Assembly (NCBI RefSeq): GCF_003030345.1 | Contig: NZ_CP028158.1 | Location: 6,696,001 to 6,760,000, forward strand | Direction: 5' to 3' | DNA from: Plantactinospora sp. BC1 | GTDB taxonomy: Bacteria > Actinomycetota > Actinomycetes > Mycobacteriales > Micromonosporaceae | DNA length: 64,000 bases | Part shown: positions 7,551 to 17,360 of the stretch, piece after piece | Layout of the letters: each line of letters begins with the position of its first letter | Position numbering within the stretch: position 1 is the first letter of the stretch | Made by a program: the position numbers and the translations under genes | The notes under the pieces: generated by a model | What the model saw: the letters and a program-made list of their open reading frames with translations, nothing else | Databases searched by the model: none | Told to the model about the DNA's origin: nothing

Positions 7551-8186
7551 TCAGCGGGCGACGGCGTACGCCAGGGGCAGCGGGGTCGGCTGGTCGGCCC
7601 AGGTAGCGGTCAACACGGCACCGGTCAGCCCGTGGTCCTTCGCGCCGGGGCGGCGGACGACCGCGAGTTCCACGGAGTCCGTGACGATCGTCGTCGGCTC
7701 CTCCTCGACCACCCGGTGGATCACGTGCACCGGCGGTACGGTGCTGCCCGGGGTGCCGTCGCCGGTCACGGTCATGCTCGGCGGCCGGACCTCGCGTACC
7801 CCGTCGACCTCGAAGAACTCCTCCGCCTGGCCGCTACCGGTGACGATCGCGGCGGCCAGCGCGCTGGCGTAGACCGGGTCGCCGCAGGCGTCGTACACCC
7901 AGCGGCGGCCGAGCACCGAGTGCTCGGTGGTCCCGATCAGCCAGTCGTCGCCGCCGGGCAGCGGCGCGGCCCGGTAGGTGAGTGGAACCTGGTGCACCGG
8001 TCCGTCGCCGGACCTGACGAGCATCGTCTCGATCCCGACCGCTCCGTCCGGGTCGTCGAACCGGAAGCTCGCGACGCGGACGACGTCGGCGGCGGCCGGG
8101 CCCCGGTACCAGCGTCGGCCGGGCAGCCAGTCCGCCAGAAGTTCGAGTTTGCCGGGATGCAGTGCGGCCCGGTGCAGCAGTGCCAT
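7551..8186 (-). CDS. maltokinase N-terminal-cap-like protein
   Basis: A 211-residue protein beginning MALLHRAALHPGKLELLADW and containing LPGRRWYRG, the pattern of the cap domain that precedes the kinase domain of actinobacterial maltokinase. The kinase domain itself is absent, so this is the free-standing form often labelled '1,4-alpha-glucan branching protein'. A second ATG lies 12 bp upstream at 8198; neither has a good ribosome binding site. It is divergent from the P450 gene. Role unknown. Confidence 0.75.
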   Translation of the reverse strand: MALLHRAALHPGKLELLADWLPGRRWYRGPAAADVVRVASFRFDDPDGAVGIETMLVRSGDGPVHQVPLTYRAAPLPGGDDWLIGTTEHSVLGRRWVYDACGDPVYASALAAAIVTGSGQAEEFFEVDGVREVRPPSMTVTGDGTPGSTVPPVHVIHRVVEEEPTTIVTDSVELAVVRRPGAKDHGLTGAVLTATWADQPTPLPLAYAVAR

Positions 8187-8324
8187 GCGCAAGATCATAG
8201 CCGGAGACCGTCCGGCGGCCGGCCGTCAGCGGGACTCTGCGTACGGGGCGACGGTGGCAGCATGGGAGGGAGCCCCGATCCGCTCCGGTCGCCGGGCCGT
8301 CCATCGTCGTGCGGGGGGAGACGA

Positions 8325-9515
<1,191 letters not shown>

Positions 9516-9548
9516 CCGACGGACCGGCCGACGGGACGGTCCCGGGAC

Positions 9549-9676
9549 GGGATGCTCCTATGGAAGTCAAGGGGTGTTGAGGGCGGTGAAGTCGGCGAGG
9601 AGGGCGGTGTGGACCTCGCGGACGATGTAGCGCTTGAGGCAGCGCATGATCTCTTTCTTGCTGAGTCCTTGTTTGG
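9549..9676 (-). mobile_element. 3' end of an IS110-type element (left arm)
   Basis: Exact mirror copy of the right arm, encoding the same 36 C-terminal transposase residues on the minus strand. The two copies are joined back to back at their truncated 5' sides. Confidence 0.55.
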
Positions 9677-9804
9677 CCAAACAAGGACTCAGCAAGAAAG
9701 AGATCATGCGCTGCCTCAAGCGCTACATCGTCCGCGAGGTCCACACCGCCCTCCTCGCCGACTTCACCGCCCTCAACACCCCTTGACTTCCATAGGAGCA
9801 TCCC
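9677..9804 (+). mobile_element. 3' end of an IS110-type element (right arm)
   Basis: The arm translates to about 36 C-terminal residues, including KKEIMRCLKRYIVREV, a pattern I associate with the C-terminus of IS110-family transposases in actinobacteria, then a stop and a short non-coding end. The rest of the element is missing. Family assignment comes from memory of that motif and is not certain. Confidence 0.55.
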
Positions 9805-10033
9805 CCGCAGCCGAGCGGTCCAGCGGCCCCGCCCGGCGCGGCCCGGGCCGTCGCGGTGGCCGGCGCCCCGCGACGGTCACCGCGCCCCGGCGGTCCGGCC
9901 GCCCCGGCGTGCCGGCGTTCGGCCAGACCGGGTCGGCTGATCGGCGGCGGGTCCGAATCGAGTCGCTCAACCGCCACCGCACCGCGCCGGTTATAAAGTG
10001 GACGGCCTGGCCGAATTTCCCGGTGGAGGCCGA

Positions 10034-13000
10034 GTGCGCCGCTCGCTGACATTCGCGCTGGTGATCACGTTCCTGACCCTGCTCGCCAGCGGATTGGTCA
10101 ATGTGGTCACGGCGAATGCTCATTTCAAATTCTCGGTGTGGATAATCTTCGGAGTGATCTTCGCGATCGGTGTGATCACGGCTGTACTCGACGCGCTCCG
10201 GTACCGGAAGGAGGAGAAGCCGGCAGCGACGACGCCCACACCGGTCACCTCGGCACCGTGGGCCGCGACGATGCCCGACGAGCTGCTGATCGATCGCCCC
10301 GACCTCATATCGCGACTGCGGGCGCATCTGCTCGACACGGATACGAAGTCCGTGGGTTTGACCGGCGTCTATGGTGCCGGAGGCTTCGGCAAGACCACCC
10401 TGGCGAGACAGGCGGCGCTGCTGCCGAGCCTGCGGGAGCGGTTCACCGGCGGGCTACTGTGGATCACCGTCGGGCAGTCGATGTCCGGCCCCCAGCTGGC
10501 CGACGCGATAAACGATCTCACCGAGCAGCTGACCGGTAACCGGCCCGGCCTCGTCACACCCGAGCAGGCCGGCCAGTGGCTCGGCAGGGAGCTGGACAAG
10601 CGCGAGCCGGTACTCCTGATCATCGACGACGTCTGGTACGAGGAGCAGCTGCGCCCGCTGCTGGCCGGCGGCACCCGCTGCAAGCGGCTGATCACGACCC
10701 GGGTAGCCCGGCTGCTCCCGGAGGCCGCGCACCGGGTGCAGGTCGACGAGATGGGCCGCAGCGAGGCGGCAGACCTGCTGACCCGGGGAATCGACGGGAT
10801 CCCGGCGGCGGACACGACGAGGGTGCTGGCGCTCACCGGCCGTTGGCCACTGCTGCTGGCCCTGGTGAACGGCGCGGTTCGGTGGCGGGTCCAGCGGGGT
10901 GAGGCGGTGGGCGCGGCCACGGCAACGGTTGTCGAGCAACTGACGGCAGGCGGCCCGGCCGCGCTGGACGTCACGACACTGGCCGCTCGGGAGCGGGCGG
11001 TCGACCTCACCGTACGGGCGAGCCTCGAACTGTTGCCGGTGGACCATCAGCGGCGGTACGAGGAGCTCGGGGCGTTCCCCGAGGACGTTTCCATACCGGA
11101 CGCCACGACGAACATGCTGTGGGCGCGGACGGCGGAGATGACCGCGGCGACGGCGGAGTCCCTCCGCGGCGCCATGGCGGACCTGTCGCTCGTGCAGCGG
11201 GCACCCGACGGTCTACGGCTGCACGACGTGCTGCGAGGCTACCTGCGCCAGCGGCTGGCGCCGGCCGCCCTCCGTGAGGTCAACGCCCAGTTGGTCGTCT
11301 CGGCAAGGGACCTGGTCGGCGGCTCCCGGCAGCGCCCCACACCGTGGTGGCGGCTCCCGGCCGACGAGGACTACCTGTGGCGACACCTCTGCTACCACCT
11401 CGGCGAGGCGGGCCTGGGCGCCGAGCTGACCGCTGTCGCGTCGCACCTGGAGTGGATCGGCACGAAGACCGTCGGCGTGGGCGTGGCCGCCGTCGAAGCC
11501 GACCTGCAACGGGCCGGCGACGGATACAGCGGGCTGTTGCTGGCGCGGCTGTCCAAGAGCGCCCACCTGCTGACCCCGACGACGCCACCGGAGTCGTTCC
11601 GGGACGTGCTGACCTCCCGACTTGACGGCGTACCCGAGCTGGCCCCCGCGGTGCGCGCCTACACGGCGGCCAGCGGTGCCTCGCGGGCGAGGATCGGCCT
11701 GCGGTGGCCGCTTCCCGACATCGGCCCGTCCAGCCTCGACCGGGTGATCGCCGTCGGAGGCGGATGGCTGAGCTGCTGCGCGATGTCGCCGGACACGGCG
11801 TGGATCGTCTCCGGCAGCCATCGGGGCGTCGTCGGCGTCTGGGACCGGGCGACCGGCACGACACTCGGCCTCATGCCCGGACACGAGGGCGAGATCAACG
11901 CGGTGGCGGTCACCGCGGACGCGGCGTGGATCGTCTCGGCCGGCACCGACGCGACAGTACGGATCTGGGACGCGGATCGTCGCCGGGAGACGCGCACGCT
12001 GCGACTGCACAGCGGCAAGGTGCACGACTGCGCGGTGTCACCGGATTCCACCCGGGTGGCCTCGGTGGACGAGCACGGCGTTCTCTCCGTCGCCGCCGTC
12101 ACCTCCGGGAAGCAGCTCTACTCGCACCGGTTCGCGCGGGAGGCGCTCGTGAAGTGCGCCTTCGTCGACGACGCGGTCGTGCTCACGGCGTCGGAACACG
12201 GGACGGTACTCCTCCACGACCTCGCCAAAGGCGTCTCGGCGACCTACCTGTACGACGATTCCGCCGTCGTGCAGGCGATGGCGGTGGGCGCGGAGCTTTC
12301 CTACCTGGCCCTGACCGGGGTCGACGACGAGATCCGGGTGTCTCGACGGGGCGCGGACGGGCCGCTGACGCTGGTCGGGCACGTCGGATTCGTCAACACG
12401 CTGGTGGCTAGCGGTGACCGGATCATCTCGGGCGGCGCCGACGGGACGATCCGGACCTGGGACGCCGACACCGGCCGACCGGTCAGCGTCGTGCCGGCGC
12501 ACACCAGCTGGGTCACCTGCTGCGTACTCTCCGCGGATGGCCGCTGGCTCGTCTCGACCGGAAGCGACGGCATGATCCGGGTGTGGAACACGGCCCTGAT
12601 CGCCGGGGAGTCCGCCGACGGGCACGTGGACTGGGTCAACGGATGCAGCGTCTCGCCCGACGGCAGGGAGATCGTCACCGCCGGCAACGATCACACCCTA
12701 CGGTTCTGGACGGCCGACGGCGAGACGGTCAACATCTGGCGGGCGGAGACCGCCGTCCGAAGCTGCGCCTACGGCTCCGGTGGCGACGCCCTGGCAGCGG
12801 TCGCCATCCTGCGGCCGTACATCCTGCGGCGGCAAGGATCGGTCTGGACGGCGCAGGAGCGTACCGCGGTCGACGATCGCCAGTCCCTCGACACCTGCTT
12901 CACCTCCCCGTCGGGAGACCTCGTCGCCTGGACGGGGCTGTACGGAGACGTCCTCCTTTCCTCCCTCCGCGACGACATCGAGATATCCCAGTACAGGCAC

Positions 13001-13537
13001 ACGGATTCGGTGAAGGCGGCGGCCTTTCTGGTCGACGACGACCTGCTCGTCCTCGGCGGCAGCGACGGTGCGGTGCTCGCCTGGCGGTTCCGCACCGGCC
13101 GGCCGCCGCAACCGGTGGCGCAGGGCCCGCCGGTCGCGGCGCTGGTCCGATGCCCCGACGACGCCCGCCTGGTCTGTCTGACCGGATCGCTCGTGCGGAT
13201 CTTCGACGCCCGGACGCTCAGGATCGTCGCCCGCGCCGAGTTCGACGCCGGTTCGGGCATGACCGCCGCCGCCGTGTCGAGCGACAGCAGGTGGCTGCTG
13301 ACCGCCAGTGAAGGGGGTGACCTGCGGGTACACGACCTCGACACGCTCGAAAACGTGGCCTCCATGCGCGTCGACGGGGCACTGTTCGACTGTGCCTGGC
13401 GGCCCGGATCGCTCGACTTCTACGCCGTTGGCCGCCGCGGGGTGTACGCGTTCTCCTTCCTACCCGCCGCGCCCGTGATCCGGCAGGCCGCGAAGGGTAC
13501 CCGGCCCGTGAAGTCGCGGAGGCAACCCCGTCGCTGA
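10034..13537 (+). CDS. membrane-anchored STAND NTPase with WD40 repeats
   Basis: A 1167-residue protein. Two hydrophobic helices at about 4-26 and 33-54 anchor it. An NB-ARC/NACHT-like NTPase follows: Walker A GVYGAGGFGKTT (111-122), Walker B VLLIIDDVW (193-201) and LITTRVARLL as sensor 1. A helical region fills 330-570, then many WD40 blades run from about 575 to the end (for example VRIWDADR, IRTWDADTG, IRVWNTALI), enough for two propellers. GTG at 10034 follows GGAGG. STAND proteins are signal-triggered oligomerising switches used in regulation, cell death and phage defence. With no effector domain other than the membrane helices, output may be at the membrane; that is inference. Confidence 0.9.
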   Translation: MRRSLTFALVITFLTLLASGLVNVVTANAHFKFSVWIIFGVIFAIGVITAVLDALRYRKEEKPAATTPTPVTSAPWAATMPDELLIDRPDLISRLRAHLLDTDTKSVGLTGVYGAGGFGKTTLARQAALLPSLRERFTGGLLWITVGQSMSGPQLADAINDLTEQLTGNRPGLVTPEQAGQWLGRELDKREPVLLIIDDVWYEEQLRPLLAGGTRCKRLITTRVARLLPEAAHRVQVDEMGRSEAADLLTRGIDGIPAADTTRVLALTGRWPLLLALVNGAVRWRVQRGEAVGAATATVVEQLTAGGPAALDVTTLAARERAVDLTVRASLELLPVDHQRRYEELGAFPEDVSIPDATTNMLWARTAEMTAATAESLRGAMADLSLVQRAPDGLRLHDVLRGYLRQRLAPAALREVNAQLVVSARDLVGGSRQRPTPWWRLPADEDYLWRHLCYHLGEAGLGAELTAVASHLEWIGTKTVGVGVAAVEADLQRAGDGYSGLLLARLSKSAHLLTPTTPPESFRDVLTSRLDGVPELAPAVRAYTAASGASRARIGLRWPLPDIGPSSLDRVIAVGGGWLSCCAMSPDTAWIVSGSHRGVVGVWDRATGTTLGLMPGHEGEINAVAVTADAAWIVSAGTDATVRIWDADRRRETRTLRLHSGKVHDCAVSPDSTRVASVDEHGVLSVAAVTSGKQLYSHRFAREALVKCAFVDDAVVLTASEHGTVLLHDLAKGVSATYLYDDSAVVQAMAVGAELSYLALTGVDDEIRVSRRGADGPLTLVGHVGFVNTLVASGDRIISGGADGTIRTWDADTGRPVSVVPAHTSWVTCCVLSADGRWLVSTGSDGMIRVWNTALIAGESADGHVDWVNGCSVSPDGREIVTAGNDHTLRFWTADGETVNIWRAETAVRSCAYGSGGDALAAVAILRPYILRRQGSVWTAQERTAVDDRQSLDTCFTSPSGDLVAWTGLYGDVLLSSLRDDIEISQYRHTDSVKAAAFLVDDDLLVLGGSDGAVLAWRFRTGRPPQPVAQGPPVAALVRCPDDARLVCLTGSLVRIFDARTLRIVARAEFDAGSGMTAAAVSSDSRWLLTASEGGDLRVHDLDTLENVASMRVDGALFDCAWRPGSLDFYAVGRRGVYAFSFLPAAPVIRQAAKGTRPVKSRRQPRR

Positions 13538-13720
13538 CGGCTTTCACCCACCGGCAGAGAGCCTGTGCGGTGCCGAAAGTCGTCGTGCGCCCTGTGGTGG
13601 CTGGTCGCCTGACCTTCGGACGTACCATCGCCGCCTGACCACCGGGCGGCTTCCACCACCGGGCCGCTTTCCGTCCTGTAGCCGACCGGAACCGCACCCG
13701 GGTGGGCCCGGGCGCGTTCG

Positions 13721-14311
13721 CTAACCGAACCGGTCGGCGAGCTTCGTCAGCTTGCTGACGTACGCCGGCCAGTCGTAGTCGTCGGGGAGGTTGCTGCTCT
13801 CCCGCCGCAAGCCGATCGCCATGTCGTGCTGCTCGCGCATGATGTCCGCGTGACCGGCGTGCCGGGCGAGGTCGCAGATCACGTGGACGATGATCCTCTG
13901 CAACGTCACGACATCCTGCCCCGGCCGCCACCACGGCACCCGCCCAGGCGCGTCGAGCGGTAACTGTTCGATCGTCTGATCCGCGAACTCCCCGACCCGA
14001 CGGTAGAGGTCGATCAGCCCGTCCTTCGTCTCGTCCTCCCGGGCGTACCAGTCCGCCTGCGGGTCCTCCTCGAACGCCTGCAACGGGACCAGTTCCTCAG
14101 GCGTCGGGAACTCCCGCCCGAAGGTGGGCCCGAAGTAGCCGGCCTCGACATTGAGGCAGTGCTTCAGAACTCCCAGCAGGTTGTTGCCGGTCGCGGTGCG
14201 GGGCAGTCTGGCCTCGCGTTCGCTCAACCCGTCGAGCTTCCAGATCAGGTTCTCGCGAATCGCCCGGAGGTAGTGGTGCAGCGCAGCCTTCGGATCGCTC
14301 AGATCAGCCAT
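13721..14311 (-). CDS. DinB/DUF664-family protein
   Basis: A 196-residue four-helix protein. Family features: LIWKLDGLSEREAR near the start, LKHCLNVEAGYF giving the first metal His, and LARHAGHADIMRE giving the His pair near the C-terminus. Such proteins bind a divalent metal and include thiol-S-transferases (mycothiol/bacillithiol users). Isolated gene, divergent from nothing obvious; the DUF402 gene lies upstream on the same strand, 82 bp away. Substrate unknown. Confidence 0.85.
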   Translation of the reverse strand: MADLSDPKAALHHYLRAIRENLIWKLDGLSEREARLPRTATGNNLLGVLKHCLNVEAGYFGPTFGREFPTPEELVPLQAFEEDPQADWYAREDETKDGLIDLYRRVGEFADQTIEQLPLDAPGRVPWWRPGQDVVTLQRIIVHVICDLARHAGHADIMREQHDMAIGLRRESSNLPDDYDWPAYVSKLTKLADRFG

Positions 14312-14393
14312 GGCTGCCAGTCTTCCCTATCAGCCCGAGCCACCGTACGAGGAGTCACTCGCAGGATCAGGGGTCCGCCGGAGGAGCCGGCAT

Positions 14394-14900
14394 CTATCGA
14401 GAGAGCATCTGCCATCCGCGTTCCTGCCAGGGCTCGTCCCGCCGCCGGAGTGCCCCGGCACGGTCCTCGGCCGTGGACCGCGCGACCCTGGCGTCATCCG
14501 CACTCATCCAGCCGTCGCGGCACGCCTGCTCGTACTCGTCCCAGTCTTCGATCTCGACCCGCGAGTCCCGCCGGTGCAGCACCGGGTCGAGTTCGAGATC
14601 GACATACCGCCAGCCCACCCCGGTGCTCTCCGGCGGAAGGCACACGTCGATCTCAAGCCGTGGATCAGCAGGATCGTCGACCCACCACGCCACCCATGGC
14701 CGGCCCGCCGCGAGCAGCACCACGACGGATACCGGAAGGACGCCGCTGTCATGCGGGGCGCCCCATGGCGAACCGGCAGCGCCCCGCAGCCAGGTCCCGT
14801 CACGGTCTTGACGGACCTGCTGAAGCTCGAACCAGAAGACGCCCCCAGGGCGCTTGATTTTGCAGAGCCGCACGTTCCCGCCGTCCTGGTCCGCGCCCAT
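14394..14900 (-). CDS. DUF402-domain protein
   Basis: A 168-residue protein. The middle carries the DUF402 pattern: WVAWWVDDP, LEIDVCLPPE, WRYVDLELDPVL and VEIEDWDEYEQA, followed by a C-terminal helix. DUF402 proteins include nucleotide phosphohydrolases (Streptomyces/Staphylococcus Sa1684-like), so hydrolysis of a nucleoside di- or triphosphate is possible. The ATG at 14900 is plausible but has no strong ribosome binding site. Confidence 0.75.
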   Translation of the reverse strand: MGADQDGGNVRLCKIKRPGGVFWFELQQVRQDRDGTWLRGAAGSPWGAPHDSGVLPVSVVVLLAAGRPWVAWWVDDPADPRLEIDVCLPPESTGVGWRYVDLELDPVLHRRDSRVEIEDWDEYEQACRDGWMSADDARVARSTAEDRAGALRRRDEPWQERGWQMLSR

Positions 14901-15087
14901 GGGAACAGGTTAGGGACGGACGGAGTACCGCCGCGACCCGGCGCCCAGGGACGGTTCCGGGGCGTACTGTCTGCTGACCGATGAGCCGGGTCGGCCGAAG
15001 CGGAGCGGCCCGATCACACGCGTCACTGACCGCCTGCCGACGACGATCGGGTGCTGTCACCCGCCGACGCGTCGTATCTTGACCGGG

Positions 15088-16209
15088 ATGACGACCTGGA
15101 TCACGCGCTTCGGGTCACCGGCCGACTCGGACGGGCGTCTCCGGGTCGCCGTCAAGGACGCGATCGACATCGCCGGTGTGGTCACGACGGCCGGGTGCGC
15201 GGCGGTGCGTGCCCGGGCGAGCCCTGCCCGGACGGACGCGGGGTGCCTGGCCGGTGTGCGGGCGGCGGGCGCACTCATCGTCGGGAAGACCACGCTGACC
15301 GAACTCTGCGTCAGCCCGGTCGGCGACAACGCGGTGTTCGGTACTCCGGTCAATCCGCTGGCGCCCGATCGCATCCCCGGCGGCTCGTCCAGTGGCAGCG
15401 CGGTAGCGGTCGCCAGCGGCGAGGCGGACGTCGGGCTGGGCACCGACACGGGTGGGTCGGTGCGGATCCCGGCCGCGTGTTGCGGGATCGTGGGACTGAA
15501 GACGACCTGGGGCCGAGTGTCGACCGCAGGAGTCTGGCCGCTGTCGCCCAGTCTGGACACTGTCGGCCCGCTGGCCCGTGACGTCGCCGGCGTCGTCACC
15601 GGAATGCGCCTGCTGGAACCGGGCTTCACGGTCGCTCCGCGCCCGGCCCGCCTCGTCGGTCGACTGCGGATGGACGGCGTCGACCCCGCGGTCGAAGACG
15701 CCGTCGACGCCGCACTGGGCGCGGCCGGGATCGCCGTCCGCGAGGTGCGACTGCCCGGATGGCAGGCGACCTACGGCGCCTTCGGCACGATCATCCTGGC
15801 TGAACTGTGGCGGGCACACCGTACGCTGCTGGACGCCGAGGGCGTCGGTACCTTCGTCAACGACGGCCTGCACGCGGGCCGCGCCGTGGGTGCGGACCGG
15901 TTACGCCGGGCGATGTCTGCCCGCGCGAGGTGGCGGTCGGAGGTCGCGGCCGCGCTCGACGAGGTGGGCGTGCTGGCGTTGCCGACCCTGGTCGCTCCGC
16001 CGCCGTTGCTATCGGATTTCGCGGGCTTCCCACTCACGCAGCTGACCGCGCCGCTCAACCTGGCCGCCGTTCCCGCGCTTGCGATGCCGGTACCGTCACC
16101 CGGCCTTCCCGTGCCCGTCAGCATGCAACTTGTCGGCCCCGTGGGCGGCGAGAATCTACTCTGCGCCACCGGGCTCGCGATCGAACGCGCACTTCAGCCG
16201 GCCCGCTAG
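15088..16209 (+). CDS. amidase signature family enzyme
   Basis: A 373-residue amidase. The Ser-cisSer-Lys triad is visible: Lys in VAVKDAID (K23), cis-Ser in GGSSSGSAVA (about S100), and nucleophile in DTGGSVRIPAA (S124). It is shorter than the usual 450-500 residues, lacking N-terminal helices before the lysine. The ATG at 15088 is used; a TTG at 15079 is possible. Its 3' end overlaps by 54 bp the 3' end of the convergent gene. Substrate unknown. Confidence 0.85.
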   Translation: MTTWITRFGSPADSDGRLRVAVKDAIDIAGVVTTAGCAAVRARASPARTDAGCLAGVRAAGALIVGKTTLTELCVSPVGDNAVFGTPVNPLAPDRIPGGSSSGSAVAVASGEADVGLGTDTGGSVRIPAACCGIVGLKTTWGRVSTAGVWPLSPSLDTVGPLARDVAGVVTGMRLLEPGFTVAPRPARLVGRLRMDGVDPAVEDAVDAALGAAGIAVREVRLPGWQATYGAFGTIILAELWRAHRTLLDAEGVGTFVNDGLHAGRAVGADRLRRAMSARARWRSEVAAALDEVGVLALPTLVAPPPLLSDFAGFPLTQLTAPLNLAAVPALAMPVPSPGLPVPVSMQLVGPVGGENLLCATGLAIERALQPAR

Positions 16210-17292
16210 CACGGAGCTCGACGAGCCGTGCCGGCTCGGATCATCCGACCGGCGCGGCCGGGTCGGGTCATCGACCGACTGTCGATGCGCCCCGAGCGCA
16301 GGGCCCGCGCGGCCGTACGCGGCAAGGGCGTGGAAGGCGGCCTTCGGCGTCCACGAGCCGTCCGGCAGTACCCGGACGATCCCGCGCGCGGCCAGGTCGA
16401 AGTCCCGCTCCGGGTCGCCGGTGGTCGGCAGGTGCCGGTTCGCGAAGGTGTACACGAAGGCCGCCTCGACTCCGCCGGCCTCGTAGTCGCGCAGCAGGTC
16501 CACGACGTAGCGGGCCTGGCCCTCCTCGTCGCGCTCCAGCTCCGCGGTGAGGCTCGCGGCGCGGCCGTGCTCGTCGTACGTCACCGGTTCGGTCCGACCC
16601 GCGACGTCGGCCGCGCCGCGGAACGTGCAGCAGCCGAACTCCGTCACGGCGTAGGGCTTGCCCTGTCCCACCGCGGCCGACAGGGTTTGCGGGAACGCCG
16701 CGGCGTTGGTCACGTCACGGTATCCGGCGTCGCTGGCGATGATGTCGAACGGTGCCCAGTCCACGGCCTCCATCGGGATCGAGGCGTAGCCGACGGGCCC
16801 GCCGAAGCGCTTCCGCACCGCGGGCACCGCCTCGGCGAGGAAGTCGTGCACGGCGGCGCGGGCGGCCGGGACCGCCTCCCGCAGCCGCATCGGGTCGGTG
16901 AAGAGCGCCATGCGCTCGGCCAGGTCGCGGCCGGGCAGGAAGCCGTCGGTGAACATGGCGATCTCGGAGCCGGTGAGGTAGACGACCGACGCCCCGCTCT
17001 GCCGCAGCCGTTCGGCCCGCTCCGCGCCGTCGAGCACGAACGCCATCAGCGCGTCGCGGTCGAGGCCGTTGGTGAACGGGCAGTACCAGACTTCGAGCCC
17101 GGCCTCGGCGGCGAGTCGCGCGGTCAGTTCGAGCCGGTCCTGCACCCCGCCGGTGACGCGGACCGCGTCGCAGTGCAACTCGTCGCGGATGACGCGCAGG
17201 TCGCGCCGCACATTCTCGGGGTCGAACGGCTCGTGCGTCGTGGAGCCGGCGCTCACGAAACCGGTGTCGTAGTTCATGCCGAAGACGCGCAT
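16156..17292 (-). CDS. TIM-barrel-like protein of the 'abortive infection' misannotated family
   Basis: A 378-residue protein. It begins MRVFGMNYDTGFV and has alternating beta/alpha segments: CDAVRVTGG, LEVWYCPFTNG, VVYLTGSEIAMF and YAVTEFGCCTF. The two Glu residues (in TGSE and VTEFG) fall at strand ends as in clan GH-A glycosidases, so a sugar-related hydrolase fold is more likely than phage exclusion. Homologues are often labelled abortive infection proteins in databases, without evidence I can see. The last 50 residues are low-complexity and overlap the amidase end. Start at 17292 has GAGGAGAG upstream. Divergent from a TetR gene. Confidence 0.65.
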   Translation of the reverse strand: MRVFGMNYDTGFVSAGSTTHEPFDPENVRRDLRVIRDELHCDAVRVTGGVQDRLELTARLAAEAGLEVWYCPFTNGLDRDALMAFVLDGAERAERLRQSGASVVYLTGSEIAMFTDGFLPGRDLAERMALFTDPMRLREAVPAARAAVHDFLAEAVPAVRKRFGGPVGYASIPMEAVDWAPFDIIASDAGYRDVTNAAAFPQTLSAAVGQGKPYAVTEFGCCTFRGAADVAGRTEPVTYDEHGRAASLTAELERDEEGQARYVVDLLRDYEAGGVEAAFVYTFANRHLPTTGDPERDFDLAARGIVRVLPDGSWTPKAAFHALAAYGRAGPALGAHRQSVDDPTRPRRSDDPSRHGSSSSVLAGRLKCAFDREPGGAE

Positions 17293-17324
17293 CGGACGAC
17301 TCTCCTCACTCGTAAGGTACGCCG

Positions 17325-17342
17325 CGTACCCTATAGGGTACG
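17325..17342. promoter_or_regulatory. 18-bp perfect palindrome, TetR operator candidate
   Basis: CGTACCCTATAGGGTACG is perfectly palindromic and sits in the 68-bp gap between the divergent TetR gene (start 17361) and the TIM-barrel gene (start 17292). Extra half-sites GGTACG (17316) and GTACCC (17347) flank it. It is well placed to repress both genes. Confidence 0.7.
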
Positions 17343-17360
17343 TGCAGTACCCTGCAAGGC

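Larger units (their letters stand above)
9549..9804. repeat. 256-bp perfect palindrome
   Basis: Every base from 9549 to 9676 is the reverse complement of 9677 to 9804, giving 128-bp arms with no spacer; the centre is TTGGCCAA at 9673-9680. The match breaks at 9548/9805. Each arm reads outwards as the last codons of a transposase (KKEIMRCLKRYI... ending ALNTP-stop) followed by CTTCCATAGGAGCATC. It lies between the P450 and STAND genes, both on the plus strand. Confidence 0.95.

Noticed and set aside
7551-8186. Maltokinase
   Set aside because: Only the N-terminal cap-like domain is present; the kinase domain is missing.
16156-17292. Phage abortive-infection gene
   Set aside because: Name recalled from database labels only; sequence features point to a barrel-type enzyme.
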